DNA of 26,490 bases. It comes from Bryobacteraceae bacterium (GTDB lineage Bacteria; Acidobacteriota; Terriglobia; Bryobacterales; Bryobacteraceae). Location of the stretch: the NCBI GenBank assembly GCA_030039005.1, contig JASHQT010000532.1:1-26490 (forward strand), read 5' to 3'. The translations under genes were made by a program, and so were the position numbers. Shown in pieces: positions 1 through 7,391 of the stretch. Under the pieces are notes generated by a model, which saw nothing but the letters and a program-made list of their open reading frames with translations, searched no databases and was not told the DNA's origin. Numbering within the stretch: position 1 is the first letter of the stretch; every line of letters begins with the position of its first letter.

Positions 1-2765
1 CCTTTCTCGCGATCCACCGATGCGCCGGTAAGCGCCAGGCCCTCCATCGCGAGCGTGGTTCCGTTGACGCGCGTGGCCAGCGTCTCATAGTTCTGCAGGC
101 GGTAGAACATGCCGGGCTCGAAGGCGCGCGCGGCCATGGGTGCGTCGACCAGCACTTCCACAATGTTGGGGGTGAGCCGAATGACGTCCTTCACCATGGC
201 ACGCAGTTCACGATTCAAACGCGCCACCAGCGCATCGGGGGCAGGCGCCTCGGGCGGCCGTCGAGCGAGCAACCGGCTCACGACGGGATGGCCCTGCTTG
301 GCGCTCGCCATGGCCTTCACCACGTTGCCGGCGTAGGAAGGATGCAAGTCGCCGAAGAAGCTCACGCCGCGGCCGTCCGGGCGCAGCGAGGTCAGCACGC
401 GCGAGGCGTGGGGTTTGGCCACGCGCTCGGGCTTCACGGGTTCGCCGGATTCATCCACGGCCTGGAACCATTTGCCGTCGAGGAAGATGTTATTCGGATC
501 TTCGCGGCCGAGCACGGTGTTGGGCTGCGTGCCGGCTGCCACCAGAATCGATTTCGCGGGCAAACGCAGGCGCTCGCCGGTGGCGGCGATTTTGCCGGTG
601 GCCGGATCGAACGCGCCCTTGCTTACGTGCAACGCCGCCGCGTGCCCGAAAGTGTCCACTTCCACGGCTTCGGGAGTCAGGCATTCGGCGAAGCGGATGC
701 CTTCTTCAAGCGCCTTCCAAACCTCTTCGTGATTCAGCGTGTAGCTGGGGGAATCGATCATCCGCCGCCGGTAGGCGATGGTCACGCCGCCCCAGGAGTT
801 GAGCAGCCCGATCAGATTCGGCTTGCGGCCTTCACGCGCGGCTATGGCACGTTCGGCGCGAATCGCGCGCGCATGTGAGAGGAACTCATCGGCCGTCTGG
901 TTCTCTTCGACGCTCCAATCGGCGCGCACGTTGGCTTCGCCTTTTTCTTTTTCAACAACCAGGGTTTCGTACCGCTTCAGGAATTTCTCCACTTGCACGA
1001 GGTAATAGGCGAGCGATTCGGTAGCCGTATCGATGGCCGTCAAGCCGCCGCCGATCACCACGATCGGCATGCGGATTTGCAGATTCGCCACGGAATTGGT
1101 CTTGGCCGCGCCGGTGAGTTGGAGGGCCATCAGGAAATCGGACGCCTGGCGGACGCCGCGCGCGAGGCCATTCTTCATCGGAATGACGGTGGGGCGTCCG
1201 GCGCCCGCGCACAGCGCGACGTGGTCGAAGCCCATCGCAAAGGCGCTATCGATCGTCACGGCGCCGCCGAAACGCACGCCGCCGAACATGGTGAATTCGC
1301 GCCGGCGTTCGAGCAGCAGGCGAATCATCTTCAGAAAATTTTTGTCCCAGCGGACCGTGATGCCGTACTCGGCCACACCGCCGAAGCCGGCCATCACGCG
1401 ATCGTTCAGGGATTCGTAGACTTCGTGAATGTCGCGAATCGGCCGGAATGGCGAGCGGCGGCCATGGGCGTCGACACCGGTGATTTCTTCGGGAAGCGGC
1501 TCGATCTTCAGCCCGTCGATTCCCACCACCGTGTGGCCGTCGTTCATCAGATAGTGCGCGAGCGTAAATCCCGCGGGCCCCAGCCCCACCACCAGAACTT
1601 TGTATCCGCTGGGCGCGAGCGGCAGCGGCCGCGCGAAATTCAAGGGATTCCAGCGCGTCAGCAGACTGTAAATCTCGAAGCCCCAGGGCAGCTCCAGCAC
1701 GTCCTTGAGCGTGCGCGTTTCCACTTGGGGGATGTCCACCGGGTCCTGCTTTTGGAAAATGCAGGCCTTCATGCAGTCATTGCAAATGCGATGGCCGGTG
1801 CCGGCGGCCATGGGGTTGTCGATGGTGACGATCGCGAGCGCGCCCAGCGAGTAGCCCTGCTGCTTCACCGTGTTCATCTCGGAGATTTTTTCGTCGAGCG
1901 GGCACCCGGCCAGCGTGACACCGAATGGCGACTTCTTGAAGTCGGCCGTTTTCTCGTTCAGTCCGCTGGTCTTCTCTTTTAGTCCGTATGAACAGCTATC
2001 TTTGCCCTGGTTGTGGCACTTGATGCAATAGTGGGCCTGGTCGAGCGCGGCTTCCAGATTCATCCCCGCGTCGGTGAGGTGGAAGCCTTCGCGCGCGCGC
2101 CAGCTTGTTTCGGGCAAGCTCAATTTCTCGACCCCGTCTTCGGCCGAGGTCTTTACGGGAACCAGGTGCATCGGATCGAGCTTGTGCGCCACTTTGAAGA
2201 GCACGTCGCCGTGATGCTTGTGGCGGCCGGCTTCGGAGAGCGCGGCCCAGGCGGCATAGCGCGATGCGGTCTGAATCGCGTCGGCTCGTTCCGCCTCCTG
2301 GTCGAGCCAGCGCGACACGTGGGTGAAGAAGCTGTGCTCGGTGAGCGGCTCGCCAAAGAGGTTTTCGAGCGCTTGTTGGAGCGCCGGGCCGTCGATCCCC
2401 TCCGCCTGTTCCTTGGTCACGCCGCTGATGGCCCGCTTCTGGATGAATTTGCGTTTGAAGGCGAAGAACGGGGCGAATGCGTTGTGCCGCGCTTGAAGCG
2501 CCTCCGCTTCTTTCGAAATTCCAAAAAGCTCGGCCAGAAAATCCTCGACGTGCGGGGCAAGCGCGATCACCAGCTCGGAGCGCTCCTTCTGCGTTCCAGC
2601 AGAGAGATTGGCGCGCTCCTCGAGAAGTTGCGCGTGGAGTTGGGGAACGCCCTCGCGCAGGCGATCGAGGAAAGCGGCGTCCACCCGGCTCAAGCCTTCG
2701 CGCGCGTAGAGGTCGTCGAAGTGAAGGCCAAAGCCAAGCGAAAACTGTTCGGAAGTTACTGACAT
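1..2765 (-). CDS. large FAD-dependent oxidoreductase with Fe-S cysteine clusters (3' part missing)
   Basis: At least 921 residues are visible, from the ATG at 2765-2763 to the window edge, with no stop reached. Residues 1-240 form a helical N-terminal region I do not recognise. Two cysteine clusters follow: C247-x2-C250-x7-C258 (with C288) and C328-x2-C331-x3-C335. The second resembles the N-terminal Fe-S region of glutamate synthase small subunit (GltD) proteins. A first Rossmann motif, VVGLGPAGF (about residue 390), should bind FAD, and a second, VVIGGGLTAIDTA (about 570), should bind NAD(P)H. From about residue 880, FEPGMFYRLQNYE looks like the start of a ferredoxin-NADP reductase/PyrK-type module. 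The family passes electrons from NAD(P)H through flavin to Fe-S centres or a partner. The substrate cannot be told from sequence, and it is clearly not plain GltD, which is about 480 residues. The gene is divergent from the next one and its start lies just downstream of repeat block A. Confidence 0.85.
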   Translation of the reverse strand, partial: MSVTSEQFSLGFGLHFDDLYAREGLSRVDAAFLDRLREGVPQLHAQLLEERANLSAGTQKERSELVIALAPHVEDFLAELFGISKEAEALQARHNAFAPFFAFKRKFIQKRAISGVTKEQAEGIDGPALQQALENLFGEPLTEHSFFTHVSRWLDQEAERADAIQTASRYAAWAALSEAGRHKHHGDVLFKVAHKLDPMHLVPVKTSAEDGVEKLSLPETSWRAREGFHLTDAGMNLEAALDQAHYCIKCHNQGKDSCSYGLKEKTSGLNEKTADFKKSPFGVTLAGCPLDEKISEMNTVKQQGYSLGALAIVTIDNPMAAGTGHRICNDCMKACIFQKQDPVDIPQVETRTLKDVLELPWGFEIYSLLTRWNPLNFARPLPLAPSGYKVLVVGLGPAGFTLAHYLMNDGHTVVGIDGLKIEPLPEEITGVDAHGRRSPFRPIRDIHEVYESLNDRVMAGFGGVAEYGITVRWDKNFLKMIRLLLERRREFTMFGGVRFGGAVTIDSAFAMGFDHVALCAGAGRPTVIPMKNGLARGVRQASDFLMALQLTGAAKTNSVANLQIRMPIVVIGGGLTAIDTATESLAYYLVQVEKFLKRYETLVVEKEKGEANVRADWSVEENQTADEFLSHARAIRAERAIAAREGRKPNLIGLLNSWGGVTIAYRRRMIDSPSYTLNHEEVWKALEEGIRFAECLTPEAVEVDTFGHAAALHVSKGAFDPATGKIAATGERLRLPAKSILVAAGTQPNTVLGREDPNNIFLDGKWFQAVDESGEPVKPERVAKPHASRVLTSLRPDGRGVSFFGDLHPSYAGNVVKAMASAKQGHPVVSRLLARRPPEAPAPDALVARLNRELRAMVKDVIRLTPNIVEVLVDAPMAARAFEPGMFYRLQNYETLATRVNGTTLAMEGLALTGASVDREK

Positions 2766-2792
2766 TCTGTAGTTTAAGTAAGAAAGCGTACG

Positions 2793-2845
2793 CCGGCGGG
2801 CCGGACTTCGAACTTATATGAGCATTGTAACAAGATGAGTCACTG
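2793..2845. promoter_or_regulatory. conserved intergenic block, copy A
   Basis: This 53-bp block matches 6560-6611 at about 42 of 53 aligned columns. It starts with the inverted repeat CCGGC-GGG-CCGG, followed by AACTTATA, GCAT.GTAA and AGTCA.TG. It sits between two divergent genes, with the same orientation relative to the plus-strand gene as copy B. On the minus strand a TATAAG hexamer could serve as a -10 box for the oxidoreductase gene. It may be a shared promoter/operator or a short dispersed repeat; the sequence alone does not decide. Confidence 0.55.
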
Positions 2846-2866
2846 GCAGTGGATCAGTTTTGCCAC

Positions 2867-3967
2867 ATGGAGCCTTTGATCGTGCGCAGCGTCTCCGGTG
2901 TCCAATGGGTTATGGGCCGTTTCCAGCAATCCCACTGCGTCAGCCCCGTTCTGTCCGCGGCAGCGGTTTTTTTCTGCACCGGGCTCAGCATCACATCTAT
3001 CCTTATTCTAGAGGCTCGTCTCGCAGTCACCGCCGGGCATTGGACAGCGGTCATGGTGCTCACGAGCCCACTCATCTTCCTTTGTGCCTCTGGCCTGGTC
3101 TTCTTCAGGCCCATTTTCGGCTACACCCTCGGAGCGATTGGCGGGCTTGTTGCGCTGCCGTGGTTTGTTCTGACCGAGTCGTCGAGGTTTCCTAGCGCGT
3201 GGACGTATCTGAACGGTCCCGACGAGTTCGAAGGCCCCCTTGCCAGACCGTTCGTTATGCTGAAAATCTTGTCCGTAGCGCTGATCGCGGTTGCGGTTAC
3301 ATGCTCCTTCCTGCGCCTTCTTCCATCGAGACTGTGGCCGCGGAATTCCTCCTTGTCCCGCCGCACGTGGCCAGCGATCGCCGTCGCCGTCCTCGTGCTC
3401 GCCTTATGGTTCTATCATTCCGCGCGGCCTTGGATGCTTCCAACCATCGTCGACGCGGCGCCACCGGAACTGCGTATTTTGCACGTGGAAAAACGCGGCC
3501 TGCGGTTGCACGAGACTAACGCCTTCCTTTACAGATACGGAATGTTTTGGGAGAGCCAGTACGATCGAAGGCTATTACAGTATCAGTTTCGGAGCCGGTC
3601 TACGTCCGGCGTCATGCCGCCCATGATCCGCGAGCAAGCGAACCTGCTTGCTCACGACGCCGCGCTGCGCAAACTTCGGACGCCGCCTCCAGTAGCCCTG
3701 CAGTCATGGAATGCTGAAGGCTGGTATGTTGCCCTGAGCGGTCGGGACTCGCGCCTGCTCGCGTTTACAACCGAATCTGGAACAAGTCCGCCGCCTGAGA
3801 TCAAGGATTTGCTCGATCAGATCGAAGGACTTCCCGGGGCACAACAATCATTTGAGATCCAGGACGTGTGCATGGGATTCTGCTATGACCCAGTCGCCGG
3901 GCTTGGGTTTTGGTACTCGAACCAACGTTGCCATGGGATGTCGGATGGTACGACGAAGTGCCTCTAA
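2867..3967 (+). CDS. hypothetical multi-pass membrane protein
   Basis: I do not recognise this protein. It has about 366 residues from the ATG at 2867. A GTG at 2849 and an ATG at 2912 are other possible starts, and none has a convincing ribosome-binding site. The N-terminal half has about five hydrophobic segments, for example around PVLSAAAVFFCTGLSITSIL, ILSVALIAVAVTCSFL and WPAIAVAVLVLALWFYHS. The C-terminal ~180 residues look soluble and probably extracytoplasmic. They end in a cysteine-rich tail (DVCMGFCYDP, then NQRCHG and TTKCL) that could form disulfides. It stands alone, divergent from the oxidoreductase and convergent with the response regulator. Codon use looks native and the frame is intact. 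It could be an orphan sensor or a lineage-specific envelope protein. Confidence 0.6.
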   Translation: MEPLIVRSVSGVQWVMGRFQQSHCVSPVLSAAAVFFCTGLSITSILILEARLAVTAGHWTAVMVLTSPLIFLCASGLVFFRPIFGYTLGAIGGLVALPWFVLTESSRFPSAWTYLNGPDEFEGPLARPFVMLKILSVALIAVAVTCSFLRLLPSRLWPRNSSLSRRTWPAIAVAVLVLALWFYHSARPWMLPTIVDAAPPELRILHVEKRGLRLHETNAFLYRYGMFWESQYDRRLLQYQFRSRSTSGVMPPMIREQANLLAHDAALRKLRTPPPVALQSWNAEGWYVALSGRDSRLLAFTTESGTSPPPEIKDLLDQIEGLPGAQQSFEIQDVCMGFCYDPVAGLGFWYSNQRCHGMSDGTTKCL

Positions 3968-3973
3968 GTCTAT

Positions 3974-3992
3974 AGGTCGCTTTAGATGACCT
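3974..3992. terminator. weak hairpin between convergent genes
   Basis: AGGTC at 3974-3978 pairs with GACCT at 3988-3992 around a 9-nt loop, just after the stop of the membrane-protein gene and before the end of the convergent regulator gene. There is no U-tract, so a terminator role is only suggested by position. Confidence 0.2.
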
Positions 3993-4080
3993 CGGCGCCA
4001 TCGACCGCATGAGCCGTTTTGATGTTTGGCGACGGACGGTTCACTTGGGCGCCCATGCCGTGCCTGAGTGGCTTCCCGGC

Positions 4081-4875
4081 TCAAAGCCGAATGATTCCGC
4101 GGCGCACGGCGATCGCAGTGGCCTCCGTGCGATCCCTCGCTCCCAGCTTCTCGCGGATGTGCTTCAGGTGCGCCTTGACGGTTTCCTCGGAAATGCACAG
4201 CCGCTCACCGATATCGCGATTCCGGTTTCCCCGTGCGACCAGGGCCAGTACTTCCCCCTCGCGGGCCGTCAGGTCGTTCTCACCAATGTGTTCAGCGAGT
4301 TTGGCGGCCAATTGGGGCTGGATCGCTTTTCGGCCCGCATGCACCTTTCGGATTTCCTGCAGTAACTCCCGGGGGTGGGTGTCTTTCAGCAAGTATCCGC
4401 TGGCCCCCGCCGCCAGCGCGCGCTGCACCTCAACGTCGTGGTCACAGCTGGTGAGAATGACGACGCGCGCCCTGGGAAACTCGGCTCGGATGGCGAGCAA
4501 GGCATCGATACCGCCCAGGTCCGGCAGCCAGATCTCCATGAGGGTTATGTCGGGCCGGTGCTCCCGGTAGCGCTGAATCGCCTCTTGTCCGGTGGATGCT
4601 TGCGAGATCAGCGTGATGTCCGGCTCCTCTTTGATAATCTTTGCGATCCCCTCGCGAAACAGGGGATGGTTGTCGACGCTGAGGATTCGAATGCGGGCCG
4701 GATCCGGCGTGTTCGCGTCTGGCGAAACCGCCCGACTTGGCGTAGCCTCATGCCGGCCCCGCAGCCCTCCATTGGAGGCCGACGGAAAGCTGCACGCGCC
4801 GGTCCTCGCGGGCCGTAAGTGGGGTTCGGGAATCGTAAAGGATCGCTTTACCGTGGCAAGTTGTCGAACAGTCAT
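4081..4875 (-). CDS. NarL/FixJ-type response regulator lacking the phospho-acceptor Asp
   Basis: This 264-residue protein has a receiver domain at about residues 61-185 and a LuxR-type helix-turn-helix at about 203-260 (LTAREGEVLALV, ISEETVKAHLKHIREKLGA). It should bind DNA as a transcriptional regulator. The receiver matches acidobacterial NarL proteins (RILSVDNHPLFREG), but two key acids are changed. The metal-binding pair DD is D68-N69, and the position that normally holds the phosphorylated Asp (LMD.xMP) is Glu114 in LMEIWLPD, codon GAG. The conserved Lys (K164 in GYLLKD) is kept. Glu there can mimic a phosphorylated state in related proteins, so the protein may be active without a kinase (inference). 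No histidine kinase is adjacent. The first 60 residues precede the domain and are low in similarity to anything I know. The only in-frame ATG is at 4875, but a later alternative start is possible. Confidence 0.85.
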   Translation of the reverse strand: MTVRQLATVKRSFTIPEPHLRPARTGACSFPSASNGGLRGRHEATPSRAVSPDANTPDPARIRILSVDNHPLFREGIAKIIKEEPDITLISQASTGQEAIQRYREHRPDITLMEIWLPDLGGIDALLAIRAEFPRARVVILTSCDHDVEVQRALAAGASGYLLKDTHPRELLQEIRKVHAGRKAIQPQLAAKLAEHIGENDLTAREGEVLALVARGNRNRDIGERLCISEETVKAHLKHIREKLGARDRTEATAIAVRRGIIRL

Positions 4876-5004
4876 GAGCCGATGTTACCGGTAAAAGAAT
4901 AGAGGATCTTGAATGAAGCTGCCGGAATCGGAACATTCTTGCTCCAAAGGTTTTTATCCAACCGGACCTGAAAACACGGGTATCGCGGCGGCCTGGCCAC
5001 CTCA

Positions 5005-5031
5005 CTAAGTTATTTGCGTCACGGAACTTAG
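5005..5031 (-). terminator. inverted repeat at the end of the GAF-AraC gene
   Basis: CTAAGTT (5005-5011) and AACTTAG (5025-5031) form a perfect 7-bp inverted repeat with a 13-nt spacer. The repeat overlaps the TAA stop at 5028-5030. There is no U-tract. It could terminate the gene, shield its mRNA end, or be an operator for the regulator gene downstream. Confidence 0.3.
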
Positions 5032-6404
5032 CGCTCCATCCAGCGCGCCACCCGCGGCGACATCCCCGTCCGCCGCCGAAAATGCCGTGCTAGATGGCTC
5101 TGGTCGGAAAATCCGGTCGCGACCGCGATTTCTGACAGCGGAAGCTGAGTCTCGCGAAGCATACGCCCAGCTTTCTCCAGCCGCCGGCTCAGAATGTAAC
5201 CATGAGGCGGGATTCCCATCGATTGGTGGAACGCCCTGGCGAAATGATAAGTGGAGAGCTCCGCCATGGCAGCCAGCGCTTCCAGCCCGATCTTCTGCTC
5301 CAGATGGGATTCAATGTATTCGCAGATGCGCTGCGTGATCACGGGCGGCAGCCCTCCACGGCTGGCCGCGAACGGCTCGTCGGCCGGAAGCTGACCCAGG
5401 GTGCTGATCCGGGGCCTGCTGTGCAGCATCGCTTCGGCCCGGCTCCGCGCCACTCGGGATTTGCTGAGCGGCGGTGTAAACAACGCACACCACGGTCCTC
5501 CGCCGCCGGTGCGCGTAATTCGTGCCGGGACGTCGCTATCGCGACTCTGCCGAAAGATGGAAGGGTCAAATTGGAAAGCCGCCGATAAGGGAACACCGCT
5601 CGCGAGCCTGCCGTCATCCAGGCCAAGAACGTCCCGCGCGATGCGATCGGCGCCCAGCAACCATTGGTGCTCGTCCGTCGCGAGAAGCAATGCGGGTTGG
5701 TTGTCGCTGGGCTGCGTAGCGATGGTCCAGGCGTGGCGGAAATGGTCCCGAAACAAGCGTTCTTCGATGGCGCGCGCGGCCACCGTAACCGTATCGAGAA
5801 CCAGCGGCAGCGAACCTTGGTCTTCTTCGCCCGCCACCCGCGAGACGTCCAGCACGGCAATCAATTCTCCCAGCGCATCGAAAACCGGGGCGCCCGCGCA
5901 ACTGAGCTGCGTATGCCGGCTGCGAAAGTGCTGGCCGGCGTGCACCAGCACCGGCCGCTGCTCGGCGATGCACGTGCCGATGCCGTTGGTTCCTTCGGTC
6001 TCCTCCGACCAGACGCCGCCCACCCAGATGCCCCAGTGCTTGAACTCTTGGGCGCTGGCTTCATCTCCGCGATGATGAATCGCCACTCCCTCGCGGTTAC
6101 ACAATAGAACAACGTAGGCGTGCTGGCGGAGCACGGCATAGAGCCGGTCGATCTCTTCCTGCGCTTGGACCAGCATATTCTCCGCCGGCTCGCGAAGAAC
6201 CTTCAACTCTTTTTGCGTGATGACTTGAGGCGCCGAGGAATCTCCCGCGTCCACGCGATAATCGAGGAGGCATCTGCGCCACGACCCGAAAATCTCCTCC
6301 GGTTCCGAGAGCAGATTCTCGCTCGTGACGTTCAGCTCGACGCGATCGCCGTGCGACAGCGTTTTGAGTGAGCTGTCGATGGCGCGTTGAGCTGCGGAGG
6401 CCAT
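5028..6404 (-). CDS. GAF-domain (AcoR-like) sensor fused to AraC-type DNA-binding domain
   Basis: The protein has 458 residues. The N-terminal part (about 30-220) matches the sensory region of AcoR/DhaR-type activators: a SWRRC segment, ITQKELKVLREPAENML, then a GAF domain with WSEETEGTNGIGTCIAEQRPV, HAGQHF and LSCAGAPVFDALGELIAVLD. A middle region (about 235-310) may be PAS-like. AcoR proteins continue into a sigma54-interacting AAA+ domain. That domain is absent here, and residues ~365-455 form an AraC-family double helix-turn-helix (LEALAAMAELSTYHFARAFHQ, LPLSEIAVATGFSDQSHLARHF). It therefore probably acts as an ordinary RNA-polymerase activator that responds to a small ligand. The ligand and target are unknown. 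The ATG at 6404 is the first in frame, with no clear ribosome-binding site. It is divergent from the beta-barrel gene, with repeat block B between them. Confidence 0.87.
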   Translation of the reverse strand: MASAAQRAIDSSLKTLSHGDRVELNVTSENLLSEPEEIFGSWRRCLLDYRVDAGDSSAPQVITQKELKVLREPAENMLVQAQEEIDRLYAVLRQHAYVVLLCNREGVAIHHRGDEASAQEFKHWGIWVGGVWSEETEGTNGIGTCIAEQRPVLVHAGQHFRSRHTQLSCAGAPVFDALGELIAVLDVSRVAGEEDQGSLPLVLDTVTVAARAIEERLFRDHFRHAWTIATQPSDNQPALLLATDEHQWLLGADRIARDVLGLDDGRLASGVPLSAAFQFDPSIFRQSRDSDVPARITRTGGGGPWCALFTPPLSKSRVARSRAEAMLHSRPRISTLGQLPADEPFAASRGGLPPVITQRICEYIESHLEQKIGLEALAAMAELSTYHFARAFHQSMGIPPHGYILSRRLEKAGRMLRETQLPLSEIAVATGFSDQSHLARHFRRRTGMSPRVARWMER

Positions 6405-6559
6405 GAAGCGATTCGCAACGGATCGGTTCCCAGCACCAGGCCGACGGCTGCATTCCTCAATGGGACGTCGCGTTGGCGTCGGGGTTCGAAGCCACTTAGC
6501 ATTTTACGACTGTCTCGCTATCATCGCAACGCAGGTCACTTGGGATGACGGCGGCGGAA

Positions 6560-6611
6560 CCGGCAGGCCGGACTATAACTTATACGCGCATCGTAAAAAG
6601 AGTAGTCATTG
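6560..6611. promoter_or_regulatory. conserved intergenic block, copy B
   Basis: This is the second copy of the block at 2793-2845, with about ten substitutions and one single-base gap. It keeps CCGGC-AGG-CCGG, AACTTATA, GCATCGTAA and AGTCATTG. It lies about 40 bp before the ATG of the beta-barrel gene and about 155 bp from the divergent GAF-AraC gene. A TATACT hexamer follows directly at about 6613. The conservation in an otherwise non-coding gap suggests a regulatory site or a small dispersed repeat. Confidence 0.55.
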
Positions 6612-6651
6612 ATATACTCGGCTGTTCGGCGCCCAATCGAGCTGCCCTCCC

Positions 6652-7308
6652 ATGCGCTTTCTATTCCCACTTCCCTGGATTGCCCTTGCGGCTTTTGCGC
6701 AGCCGGTCTCGTTCGGAGTGCGGGCGGGGGTGCCGCTGACGGATCTGCTGGATGCGTCCTCCGCCCTGCCTCAGGCCGGATCGGCACCTTCCAAGCCATT
6801 CACGAGCACCACGAACCGCTACATAATCGGCCCTACCGCTGAGCTACGACTCCCGTTCGGCCTGGGTGTGGAGTTCGATGCCTTGTACCGGCACTACAGC
6901 TTCTCGTCGCCGGGCTTCGTCACCGCGCCGCCCGTCATTTACATCATGGAAGGCGCCGAGCAGACGGATGGAGGAGACTGGGAGTTCCCGCTCATGGCGA
7001 AGTATCTTTTCCCTTCGAAGCTGGTGAGGCCCTACGTGGGCGCGGGCATTGCGTGGGATCGGTTAGGCGGATCAAGCTCGATCATTTGTTCTATTAATTG
7101 CGGGACGAGTTCGACCCCGCCAGAGCTCCAGCACGATACGGTGACCGGGTTTGTCGCCGGCGCAGGCATCGATATCCATGTTCTGGTCCTGCACGTCTCT
7201 CCGGAGATCCGCTACACCCGCTGGGGCGCACGACACTTCTTAGCGTCGACTGGCGTGCTGTCCAGCGATTTGAACCAGGCGGAATTTTTGCTGGGGTTTA
7301 CGTTCTAA
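6652..7308 (+). CDS. small outer-membrane beta-barrel protein
   Basis: The protein has 218 residues and a short signal peptide (MRFLFPLPWIALAAFA, cleavage likely before QPVSFG). The mature part alternates hydrophobic and polar residues in strands typical of an eight-stranded OmpA/OmpW-like barrel: SFGVRAGVPL, GPTAELRLPFGLGVEFDALY, WEFPLMAKYLF, RPYVGAGIAW, GFVAGAGIDIHV, LHVSPEIRYTRW. It ends in GFTF, and a C-terminal Phe is the usual outer-membrane insertion signal. A Cys pair (IICSINCG) lies in a predicted loop. This kind of barrel is abundant in Acidobacteria, and its specific role is unknown. It has its own upstream region with block B and converges on the P450 remnant. Confidence 0.75.
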   Translation: MRFLFPLPWIALAAFAQPVSFGVRAGVPLTDLLDASSALPQAGSAPSKPFTSTTNRYIIGPTAELRLPFGLGVEFDALYRHYSFSSPGFVTAPPVIYIMEGAEQTDGGDWEFPLMAKYLFPSKLVRPYVGAGIAWDRLGGSSSIICSINCGTSSTPPELQHDTVTGFVAGAGIDIHVLVLHVSPEIRYTRWGARHFLASTGVLSSDLNQAEFLLGFTF

Positions 7309-7331
7309 ACATTGGGGTACCGTTGCTGGAC

Positions 7332-7357
7332 GACGGCCGCTTTTGCCGGCCAGCGTC
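7332..7357. terminator. GC-rich hairpin between convergent genes
   Basis: GGCCG and CGGCC pair around a CTTTTGC loop, with flanking GACG/CGTC able to extend the stem. It lies in the 83-bp gap between the ends of the beta-barrel gene and the P450 pseudogene. There is no U-tract, so a bidirectional terminator role is tentative. Confidence 0.3.
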
Positions 7358-7391
7358 ATGCCCCATTAGACGCGATTGGCGGCGCACGGAT

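Noticed and set aside
993..2762. Long open frames on the plus strand (993-1982 and 2013-2762)
   Set aside because: They oppose the oxidoreductase gene, which has clear Rossmann and cysteine motifs. The plus-strand translations are rich in His, Arg and Gly with no family match, as expected from GC-rich shadow frames.
6405..6559. Possible tRNA (GGTTCGA-like sequence near 6483)
   Set aside because: No acceptor stem, D-arm or anticodon arm can be folded around it.
6536..6799. Minus-strand frame whose C-terminus (RFRRRHPK) resembles that of RlmB (EWRRRHPK)
   Set aside because: The likeness comes from a short GGATGxCGGCGGCG stretch in both places. The rest shows no similarity and the frame crosses the start of the beta-barrel gene.
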